Of a stretch of 11,543 nt of DNA, positions 1 to 5,392 are shown one piece after another. Location of the stretch: the NCBI GenBank assembly GCA_017938785.1, contig JAGBAU010000015.1, positions 1 through 11,543 on the forward strand. Direction: 5' to 3'. Made by a program: the position numbers and the translations under genes. A model generated the notes under the pieces. The model saw only the letters and a program-made list of their open reading frames with translations, had not been told where the DNA came from and did no database searches. The DNA is from Clostridia bacterium (lineage in GTDB: Bacteria > Bacillota_A > Clostridia > Christensenellales > Aristaeellaceae). Every line of letters starts with the position of its first letter. Position 1 is the first letter of the stretch.

Positions 1-1
1 A

Positions 2-547
2 AAGGGCGTTAGCGTTGACGAGGAAGGCTTCGCCGAGCGCTTCAAGAAGCATCAGGAAACCAGCCACGCCGGCGCAGAGCAGCGCTTCAAGGGCGGTCTG
101 GCCGACAACAGCGAAGAAACCGCCAAGCTGCACACCGCTACCCACCTGCTGCAGGCCGCCCTGCGCAAGGTTCTGGGCAACGAAGTTGCACAGAAGGGCT
201 CCAACATCACCGCCGAGCGTCTCCGCTTCGACTTCTCCTTCGGCCGCAAGATGACCGATGAGGAAAAGGCTGAGGTCGAAAAGCTGGTCAACGAGGCCAT
301 CAATGCCAAGGCTCCCATCATCTGCGAAGAGATGACCGTTGCCGAAGCCAAGGCTCAGGGCGCCATTGGTCTGTTCGAATCCAAGTACGGCGAGCGCGTC
401 AAGGTTTACACCATGGGCGAGTTCTCCAAGGAAATCTGCGGCGGTCCCCATGCCACCAACACCGGCGATCTGGTCTCCTTCAAGATCAAGAAGGAAGAGG
501 CCTCTTCCGCAGGCGTACGCCGCATCAAGGCTGTCATCGGCAAGTAA
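2..547 (+). CDS. alaS: Alanyl-tRNA synthetase, C-terminal part (5' end outside window)
   Basis: This is the last 181 residues of alanine--tRNA ligase, the cytoplasmic enzyme that charges tRNA-Ala and hydrolyses mischarged Ser- and Gly-tRNA-Ala. The frame is open from base 2 to the TAA ending at 547. The visible part is the editing (second additional) domain. Its zinc-site residues are all present: HTATH (H44 and H48 of the fragment) and CGGPH (C146, H150). The domain-ending motif [11 protein letters not shown] lies at residues 170-180, and the protein stops one residue later. In most bacteria this motif is followed by a coiled coil and the C-Ala domain of about 150-170 residues; here both are absent. 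The stop is followed by a good hairpin terminator, so this looks like a natural end and not an assembly break. Identity is very secure; the state of the catalytic half is not visible. Confidence 0.96.
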   Translation, partial: KGVSVDEEGFAERFKKHQETSHAGAEQRFKGGLADNSEETAKLHTATHLLQAALRKVLGNEVAQKGSNITAERLRFDFSFGRKMTDEEKAEVEKLVNEAINAKAPIICEEMTVAEAKAQGAIGLFESKYGERVKVYTMGEFSKEICGGPHATNTGDLVSFKIKKEEASSAGVRRIKAVIGK

Positions 548-558
548 TATACAATCGT

Positions 559-585
559 AAGGGCGGACTCCATGTCCGCCCTTTT
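559..585 (+). terminator. Rho-independent terminator after alaS
   Basis: A perfect 10-bp stem, AAGGGCGGAC (559-568) with GTCCGCCCTT (574-583), has a 5-nt loop and runs into TTTT. It starts 12 bases after the alaS stop. Because no clear promoter fits between it and the gene at 610, some read-through may feed that gene. Confidence 0.85.
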
Positions 586-609
586 GTCAAAGGATGGGAG
601 GAAACAATC

Positions 610-1965
610 ATGCTGGATCTTACCAATAAAACCATCGCTGAACTCATTGATCCCAAGGGTTTCGATTGTGAATGCGGTCATCATCACGCGGTCAGCATCC
701 GCTATGTTAAGACCGGCCGAGGCGTGGTTTCCTGTGTGCCGGAAATGGTCGAGGCGCTGGGCGCGAAGAAGCCTTTCGTTCTCTGCGACCAGAGCACCTA
801 TAAGGCTGCAGGCGAAAAGGTGTGTGAAGTGCTGAAGGCTGCGGGCGTTCCCTACACCCTGTACGTGCTGCCTGTTGAAAAGCCCGGCCCGGACGAGTGG
901 ACAGTGGGCAACGTGCTGATGCACCTGGATAATTCCTGCGACCTGATCCTCGGCGTGGGCTCCGGCGTGATCAACGACACCTGCAAGGAAGTCGCCTTCA
1001 AGTCCGGCCGCGTGAACGCCATCGTGGGTACCGCTCCCAGCATGGACGGCTTTGCTTCCGCCACCTCCTCCATGGAACTGGACCACGTGAAGGTTTCCCT
1101 CAACAACCAGTGCCCCCAGGGCATCCTGCTGGATGCGGAAATCATGGCTCAGGCTCCCATGCGCATGCTGTGGGCCGGCTACGGCGATATGGTTGCCAAG
1201 TATGTGGCTATCTGCGAATGGCGCATCACCAACCTGATTACCGGCGAATACTACTGCGAAGCCATCGCGGATTTGATGCGTGCGGCGCTCAGGAAGATTT
1301 CCGCCAACGTGGATAAGCTCATGCAGCGCGATCCCGATGCGGTTCTCGCTGTGGCAGACGGCCTGGTAATCGCAGGTCTGGGCATGGCCTTTGCAGGCTG
1401 CAGCCGTCCCGCCAGCGGTATCGAGCATTATTTCTCCCACATGTGGGAAATGATGGCCCTGGAGCGCGGCCTTCCCTACGACCTGCACGGCATCATGGTC
1501 GGCGTGGGTACGGTGATGAGTATGCGCCTCTATGAATATGTAAAGCAGCAGAAGCCCGACCGCGAAAAGATGCTTAAGCATGCCGCCGCTTTCGATTACG
1601 ATAAGTGGGAGGCTCAGGTGAAGCGCATCTTCGGTAAGGCTTCCGATGAGATCATCCGCGTGGAGGGAAAGGTTCACAAGAACGATCCCGACCGTCTGGC
1701 CAAGCGCATCGATGCTCTGTGCGAAAACTGGGATGAGATTCTCAAAATCATCGATGAAGAACTTCCTGCCTATGATGAACTCTACGGTGCCATGAAGGGC
1801 ACCGGCATGCCTGTCGAGCCTAAGGACCTGGACATCTGCGATGAAGACGTGGTCAACGCCTATCTGGGCGCCCGTGATATCCGCGACAAGTATCTCTCCT
1901 GCTCCTTCCTGTGGGATATGGGCCTGGAGATGGATGCAGCCGCATACCTGAAGAGCACACTGTAA
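610..1965 (+). CDS. araM: sn-glycerol-1-phosphate dehydrogenase, AraM/EgsA family
   Basis: The 451-residue protein belongs to the iron-containing alcohol dehydrogenase superfamily, AraM branch. Characterised members reduce dihydroxyacetone phosphate to sn-glycerol 1-phosphate with NAD(P)H in the cytoplasm. Visible marks are the AraM-type N-terminal CECGHHH (20-26), the nucleotide-binding loop GVGSGVINDTCK (115-126), GTAPSMDGFAS (140-150), and the metal ligands D193 (GYGDMVAK), H273 or H277 (GIEHYFSHMWE) and H293 (LHGIMVGVG). Bacillus subtilis AraM is about 394 residues; the extra length here is mainly C-terminal (about 390-451). The start is set by GGGAGG about 9 bases upstream. The next gene, for a secreted SH3b protein, begins 13 bases after the stop, so they are probably cotranscribed. 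In Bacillus the product feeds heptaprenylglyceryl phosphate synthesis with PcrB; no pcrB or arabinose genes are in this window, so the pathway here is open. Confidence 0.9.
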   Translation: MLDLTNKTIAELIDPKGFDCECGHHHAVSIRYVKTGRGVVSCVPEMVEALGAKKPFVLCDQSTYKAAGEKVCEVLKAAGVPYTLYVLPVEKPGPDEWTVGNVLMHLDNSCDLILGVGSGVINDTCKEVAFKSGRVNAIVGTAPSMDGFASATSSMELDHVKVSLNNQCPQGILLDAEIMAQAPMRMLWAGYGDMVAKYVAICEWRITNLITGEYYCEAIADLMRAALRKISANVDKLMQRDPDAVLAVADGLVIAGLGMAFAGCSRPASGIEHYFSHMWEMMALERGLPYDLHGIMVGVGTVMSMRLYEYVKQQKPDREKMLKHAAAFDYDKWEAQVKRIFGKASDEIIRVEGKVHKNDPDRLAKRIDALCENWDEILKIIDEELPAYDELYGAMKGTGMPVEPKDLDICDEDVVNAYLGARDIRDKYLSCSFLWDMGLEMDAAAYLKSTL

Positions 1966-1978
1966 GGAGGAAACGAAA

Positions 1979-2710
1979 ATGAAGAAGAATATCCTTTTCA
2001 GCCTGGTTGTTGCAATTTTGCTGATTGCGCTCACCGGCACGGCTCTGGCTGCAGGCTATGTACAGGCTGCAGGCGGCGATGTGTATGTGCGCAATGCTCC
2101 CACCCTCAACGGAGGCAAGGTTGACGCCATGCAGGAAAACGAAACTGCTTCCTACCTCGGCAGCAGCGCTGTGGACGACCGCGGCGTGATCTGGTACTAT
2201 GTCAATTTCGAGGGCGATACCGGTTGGGTATCCTCCCGCTATTCCAAGCTGTATGGTGCAAGCGTCATGCTTCCCGATTTCTCCAGCGCCTCCTCTGCCT
2301 ACGTGAAGGCAGTGGGCGGCGATGTGTATCTGCGCACCTCTCCCAGCCTCAACGGCGGCAAGCTGAGCGCCATGAAGGAAGGCCAGACCGCTGCTTATCT
2401 GAACGGCAGCTCCGTGGATGACCGCGGCGTGGTTTGGTATAAGGTGAGCTTCAACGGCAAGGCCGGCTGGGTATCCTCCCGCTACAGCGAGCTCTACAAC
2501 AACTACAATACCGTTCAGGCCGTGGGCGGCAACTGCAATATCCGCACCGCGCCCAACCTCAACGGCAATGAAATCGGCGTGATGAAGGAAGGCCAGAAAG
2601 GTACCTACCTGAACAGCAGCTCCGTGGACGAGCGCGGCGTAACCTGGTACAGGGTAAACTTCAACGGCAAGGTCGGCTGGGTTTCCTCCCGTTATACCGA
2701 CGTTTATTGA
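1979..2710 (+). CDS. Secreted protein of three tandem bacterial SH3 (SH3b) domains
   Basis: The 243-residue product has a signal peptide (MKK, hydrophobic 5-20, likely cleavage after TALA at 24) with no lipobox, so it should be exported and released or held by wall binding. The rest is three SH3b repeats at about 27-92, 108-173 and 179-243. Each has the pattern GGxxYxRxxPxLNGxx, then SSxVDxRGVxWYxVxFxGxxGWVSSRY. A Ser-rich linker (about 93-107) separates the first two. SH3b domains commonly bind peptidoglycan or its cross-bridges. No hydrolase, peptidase or membrane anchor is present, so it is a binding-only protein. The repeats are close even in DNA, for example around 2223, 2465 and 2677. 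AAGGAGG sits just after the stop of the upstream dehydrogenase gene and 9 bases before this ATG. A hairpin closes the unit. Partner and exact role are unknown. Confidence 0.85.
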   Translation: MKKNILFSLVVAILLIALTGTALAAGYVQAAGGDVYVRNAPTLNGGKVDAMQENETASYLGSSAVDDRGVIWYYVNFEGDTGWVSSRYSKLYGASVMLPDFSSASSAYVKAVGGDVYLRTSPSLNGGKLSAMKEGQTAAYLNGSSVDDRGVVWYKVSFNGKAGWVSSRYSELYNNYNTVQAVGGNCNIRTAPNLNGNEIGVMKEGQKGTYLNSSSVDERGVTWYRVNFNGKVGWVSSRYTDVY

Positions 2711-2716
2711 TTCAAC

Positions 2717-2751
2717 CGAAATCCGGGTCATGAATTGTGACCCGGATTTCG
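2717..2751. terminator. Long hairpin, probable terminator after the SH3b gene
   Basis: CGAAATCCGGGTCA (2717-2730) pairs perfectly over 14 bp with TGACCCGGATTTCG (2738-2751) around a 7-nt loop. It starts 7 bases after the stop codon. The T run lies within the 3' arm and is weak after it, so termination may be partial. Its first ten bases recur in the hairpin at 4073-4106 on the other side of recA. Confidence 0.65.
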
Positions 2752-2770
2752 TATTGCGGCCAAATAAAAT

Positions 2771-2784
2771 TAAACATATGTTCG
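2771..2784. promoter_or_regulatory. LexA (SOS) box-like operator of recA
   Basis: TAAACATATGTTCG matches the Gram-positive LexA box CGAACRNRYGTTYC at 11 of 14 positions and holds the dyad AAAC-ATAT-GTTC. It ends 24 bases before the recA -10 element, so it overlaps or abuts the -35 region, where a repressor would block RNA polymerase. The match and place are seen; LexA binding is inferred. Confidence 0.65.
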
Positions 2785-2785
2785 A

Positions 2786-2814
2786 TAGTATTCAATTCGG
2801 AGATGTGTTATAAT
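2786..2814 (+). promoter_or_regulatory. recA promoter with extended -10
   Basis: A perfect -10 TATAAT lies at 2809-2814, preceded by TG with one base between (TGTTATAAT, 2806-2814), the extended -10 form. No good -35 is seen at about 2786-2791. The likely start is near 2821, giving a short leader of about 28 bases before the recA ATG. Confidence 0.75.
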
Positions 2815-2848
2815 ATTCGCAGATAATTTCCCATGGAGGTAGAAATAG

Positions 2849-3955
2849 ATGGCAGCAGACAAGAAGGCTGAAAAGAAGGCCGCAGCCCCGAAGTTCGGCG
2901 AGGATCGCAAGAAGGCGCTGGAAATCGCGCTGGGCAAGATTGAGAAGGATTTCGGCAAGGGCTCCGTTATGAAGCTGGGCGACGCCGCAGAGAAGATGCA
3001 GGTGGAAGTTGTTCCCACCGGTTCCTTGCAGCTGGACTTTGCCCTGGGCGTAGGCGGACTTCCCAAGGGCCGCATCGTGGAGATCTATGGACCGGAATCT
3101 TCCGGTAAGACCACCGTTGCGCTGCACTGCATTGCCGAGGCCCAGAAGATGGGCGGCACTGCTGCATTCATCGACGCCGAGCACGCATTGGATCCCGTCT
3201 ATGCCGAGAAGCTGGGCGTGGATATCGACGAGCTGTACGTGGCCCAGCCGGACAACGGCGAACAGGCCCTGGATATCTGCGAAGCACTGGTACGCTCCGG
3301 CGCGATTGATATCGTGGTTATCGACTCCGTTGCCGCACTGGTTCCCAAGGCCGAAATCGAAGGCGATATGGGCGACAGCCATGTGGGCCTGCAGGCCCGC
3401 CTGATGAGCCAGGCTCTGCGCAAGCTGGCCGGTGTCATCGCAAAGACCAACGCCGTGGCCATCTTCATCAACCAGCTGCGTGAAAAGGTTGGCGTAATCT
3501 ACGGCAACCCCGAAACCACCACCGGTGGTAAGGCCCTGAAGTTCTATGCATCCGTGCGCCTGGACATCCGCAAGGGTGAGGCCATCAAGGAAGGCAGCGA
3601 AATCATCGGCAACCGCACCAAGATCAAGGTCGTGAAGAACAAGGTTGCACCGCCCTTCAAGACCTGTATCGTGGACATCCTCTACGGCGAGGGCATCTCC
3701 TCTTCCGGCGAGCTGCTGGATCTGGCCGTGGAACGCGACCTGATCAAGAAGGCCGGCGCATACTATTCCTACAACGGCGAACGCATCGGCCAGGGCCGCG
3801 ACAATGCCCGCAAGTGGCTGATGGACAATCCCGATACCTACGATGAGATTGAAAAGCTCATCCGCGAAAGCTTTGCCAAGAATGTGGCAGAGCAGCCCGC
3901 CATCATCGAAGAGCCCGACGACGAGGACGACGACGAATTCGACCTCGACGAGTGA
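2849..3955 (+). CDS. recA: Recombinase RecA
   Basis: The 368-residue RecA is the cytoplasmic ATP-dependent DNA strand-exchange protein and co-protease for LexA self-cleavage. It has the Walker A motif GPESSGKTT at 81-89, the catalytic Glu in FIDAEHALD (E111), Walker B IVVIDS at 155-160, loop L1 near 170-181, and loop L2 with the [22 protein letters not shown] region at about 206-227. The N-terminal helix region is Lys/Ala rich, and the C-terminal tail is strongly acidic ([15 protein letters not shown]), a usual regulatory feature. Length is normal for the family (about 340-370). The start is set by TGGAGG 8-13 bases upstream. recA is monocistronic here: its own promoter with a LexA-like box upstream and hairpins downstream. 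recX, which often follows recA, is not adjacent; the next gene is unrelated. Confidence 0.99.
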   Translation: MAADKKAEKKAAAPKFGEDRKKALEIALGKIEKDFGKGSVMKLGDAAEKMQVEVVPTGSLQLDFALGVGGLPKGRIVEIYGPESSGKTTVALHCIAEAQKMGGTAAFIDAEHALDPVYAEKLGVDIDELYVAQPDNGEQALDICEALVRSGAIDIVVIDSVAALVPKAEIEGDMGDSHVGLQARLMSQALRKLAGVIAKTNAVAIFINQLREKVGVIYGNPETTTGGKALKFYASVRLDIRKGEAIKEGSEIIGNRTKIKVVKNKVAPPFKTCIVDILYGEGISSSGELLDLAVERDLIKKAGAYYSYNGERIGQGRDNARKWLMDNPDTYDEIEKLIRESFAKNVAEQPAIIEEPDDEDDDEFDLDE

Positions 3956-3971
3956 GCGGCGAGGCGCCGCT
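3955..3971 (+). repeat. GC-rich hairpin at the recA stop codon
   Basis: AGCGGCG (3955-3961) pairs with CGCCGCT (3965-3971) around a 3-nt loop and begins inside the recA stop codon. There is no T run. It may protect the 3' end of the recA mRNA, or may pair alternatively with the following GCCA/TGGC segment. Confidence 0.5.
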
Positions 3972-3999
3972 GCCACTTCGCTGGCGCGGTTTGATTGAC

Positions 4000-4036
4000 G
4001 AACACCCAGCCCCATAGATTAGAGGGCTGGGTGTTC
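4000..4036. terminator. Hairpin terminator after recA
   Basis: GAACACCCAGCCC (4000-4012) pairs perfectly with GGGCTGGGTGTTC (4024-4036) around an 11-nt loop. It is followed by a pyrimidine-rich stretch (TGCGCTTCTTTCC), not a clean U run. It is the strongest of three successive hairpins after recA and the probable end of its transcript. Confidence 0.65.
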
Positions 4037-4073
4037 TGCGCTTCTTTCCTGTAGAAGCTGCATTCCGGAGCAC

Positions 4074-4106
4074 GAAATCCGGCCAGGCAGGAATGGGCCG
4101 GATTTC
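4074..4106. repeat. Third hairpin between recA and the UPF0303 gene
   Basis: GAAATCCGGCC (4074-4084) pairs perfectly with GGCCGGATTTC (4096-4106) around an 11-nt loop. No T run follows. The arm CGAAATCCGG is shared with the hairpin at 2717-2751. It sits just upstream of the next promoter and could act as a weak terminator or an insulator. Confidence 0.5.
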
Positions 4107-4128
4107 TAATGTTTGGGATGTCTTTTAC

Positions 4129-4156
4129 TTGCACTTTCCGGATTCTATGGTAGAAT
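4129..4156 (+). promoter_or_regulatory. Promoter of the UPF0303 / chagasin-like / reductase-like unit
   Basis: The -10 is TAGAAT (4151-4156) with TG one base before it (TGGTAGAAT), an extended -10. TTGCAC (4129-4134) at 16 bases is a weak -35. It is the only promoter-like site seen upstream of the three close-packed genes 4188-6772. Confidence 0.55.
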
Positions 4157-4187
4157 AATACCAGAACTATTATGGGGAGGAATCGAA

Positions 4188-4688
4188 ATGGAGTTCAATC
4201 GTTATTGCCCGGAATGGCTGGATATAATCAAGGTTCAGGAAGAAACCCTGCGCGTGGAGAGCATGTCTGCAAAGGATTGCCTTGCACTGGGCACCATCAT
4301 TGCCGGACTGGCTGCTGAAAAATATCAGAAGCCCGCAGGTATCCGCATCATCACCTGCGGCCAGATCACCTTCTCCTTCCTGATGGATGGAACCAGCACC
4401 AACAACAACTGGTGGATGGATAAGAAGCTCAACACCTGCCGCATGACCGGCGTCAGCTCCATCCGTTCCCTGGTGGAGGTTGCCGAGGGCTTGCGTCCCA
4501 TGGAACCCGAATTTGAAAATGTGAACAACTTCGCCCTGTGCGGCGGCTGCTTCCCGCTGAAGAATGCCGCAGGTAAGGTGATCGGCTATGTGCTCACCTC
4601 CGGCCTGCCCCACGAGTGCGATCACCAGCTCATCGTGGATGGTCTGGCAGAGTTCCTGGGTAAGGAAGTTCCCTCCATCCTGGCATGA
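4188..4688 (+). CDS. UPF0303 / HbpS-like (heme-degrading domain family) protein
   Basis: The 166-residue protein resembles the UPF0303 family, related to the GlcG/HbpS fold. Family-like segments are a helical N-terminus with EETLRVES, AxxLGTII, then GIRIITCGQITFSFLMDGTSTNNNWWMDKKLNTCRMTG in the middle, and at the end ALCGGCFPL, IGYVLTSGLPHECDHQLIVDGLAEFLG. Some relatives bind heme or cobalamin or act in redox sensing, but the function of the UPF0303 branch is not settled, so no reaction is assigned. An in-frame ATG at 4113 lies upstream of the promoter, whereas GGGGAGG (4174-4180) is 7 bases before the ATG at 4188, so 4188 is chosen. There is no signal peptide, so the protein is cytoplasmic. 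Its stop overlaps the ribosome-binding region of the next gene, suggesting translational coupling. Confidence 0.8.
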   Translation: MEFNRYCPEWLDIIKVQEETLRVESMSAKDCLALGTIIAGLAAEKYQKPAGIRIITCGQITFSFLMDGTSTNNNWWMDKKLNTCRMTGVSSIRSLVEVAEGLRPMEPEFENVNNFALCGGCFPLKNAAGKVIGYVLTSGLPHECDHQLIVDGLAEFLGKEVPSILA

Positions 4689-4690
4689 GG
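4686..4690 (+). promoter_or_regulatory. Coupled ribosome binding site that decides the start at 4700
   Basis: TGAGG, which contains the stop of the upstream gene, ends 9 bases before the ATG at 4700. The alternative ATG at 4685 has no purine-rich sequence before it. The weak site suggests that initiation depends on ribosomes finishing the upstream gene. Confidence 0.55.
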
Positions 4691-4699
4691 CATGTACAT

Positions 4700-5380
4700 A
4701 TGAAGAAATACATGCATCTGGCAATGGCATTGGCTCTGTGCCTGCTGCTGGGCGCTGCCTGCGCTGAGGAGGTTCAGCCGGAATTCCAGCCCGTTCATGT
4801 ATCCCTCTGGGCGGATACCTCCGCCAGCTACGAGTGGACCTGTGAATACGATGACAACGGCGTGCTCGCAGAGCCCATGGAAGAGCTGGTTGAGGAAAAC
4901 GAGGACGGTGGCCACCACAGCTTCTTTTTCAATGTGAACAAGCCGGGTACAGCAGAGATCATCTTCAACTATGGCCTGAATTATGATGTGGCTGTTCCGG
5001 AGAAGTCCGTCATCTGTACCGTGAATGTGGATGAAAGCGGCAAGAATGAAGTTCGCTGGGCGGAGGTCTTTTCCGATGATCATATGCTCATGATCATCCT
5101 GCCCTCCAATCCCACCACCGGCTGGAGCTGGGCTTACCAGGAGGACATGACCGGCGTGACCAGCTTCATCAGCGAGGAATATATTCCCACCGATGATATG
5201 CTGGAGGGCGCCGGCGGAAACATCACCTATCAGTTCAAGGTGGAAAAGCCGGGCACGGCCGTATTGATGTTCAATTATTCCAACCTCTGGGAGCCCGATG
5301 CGGCGGCAGAGGAAACCTATTCGGTGATCGTAACCGCCAATGAGGAAATGGAAATTACTCTGGCGGTGGATCAACAGTAA
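4700..5380 (+). CDS. Secreted protein with two chagasin-like (I42 inhibitor) domains
   Basis: The 226-residue product has a signal peptide (MKKYMHLAMALALCLLLG, likely cleavage after the A-C-A at 20-22) and is expected outside the membrane. The C-terminal half (about 112-222) has the three loops of chagasin/I42 inhibitors of papain-like cysteine proteases: NPTTGWSW (137-144), GAGG (170-173) and LWEP (196-199, matching the RPW loop), with the framing strand KVEKPGTAVLMFNYS. The N-terminal half (about 31-111) has the same layout, with ASYEW (42-46), DGG (69-71) and FNVNKPGTAEIIFNYG (77-92), but its first loop lacks NPTTG. It is thus probably a duplicated domain with one degenerate copy. An alternative start at 4685 overlaps the upstream stop but lacks a ribosome site and would place MRHVH before the signal peptide. 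The target protease, self or foreign, is unknown. Confidence 0.8.
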   Translation: MKKYMHLAMALALCLLLGAACAEEVQPEFQPVHVSLWADTSASYEWTCEYDDNGVLAEPMEELVEENEDGGHHSFFFNVNKPGTAEIIFNYGLNYDVAVPEKSVICTVNVDESGKNEVRWAEVFSDDHMLMIILPSNPTTGWSWAYQEDMTGVTSFISEEYIPTDDMLEGAGGNITYQFKVEKPGTAVLMFNYSNLWEPDAAAEETYSVIVTANEEMEITLAVDQQ

Positions 5381-5392
5381 CCGGAGGAAAAG

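Noticed and set aside
406..2040. A 544-codon open frame on the minus strand opposite alaS and the AraM gene
   Set aside because: It runs antisense to two well-supported genes, its translation is rich in His, Gly and Ala without any family motif, and it has no good ribosome site. It is a by-product of GC-rich third positions on the plus strand.
2792..4015. Long antisense open frame opposite recA
   Set aside because: It mirrors the codon pattern of recA and would begin inside the hairpin loop after recA (4000-4036), with no promoter or ribosome site.
4113..4187. Start of the UPF0303 gene at 4113
   Set aside because: It would place the gene start upstream of the extended -10 promoter, and family proteins begin near the ATG at 4188, which has GGGGAGG.
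4685..4702. Start of the chagasin-like gene at the ATG of the ATGA overlap (4685)
   Set aside because: There is no ribosome binding sequence before 4685, and the extra residues would precede an ordinary MKK signal peptide. The start at 4700 has TGAGG at good spacing.
4748..4765. Lipobox reading of LLGAAC in the chagasin-like protein
   Set aside because: The position three before the Cys is Gly, not Leu/Val/Ile, and a good signal peptidase I site A-C-A follows directly, so secretion without a lipid is more likely.
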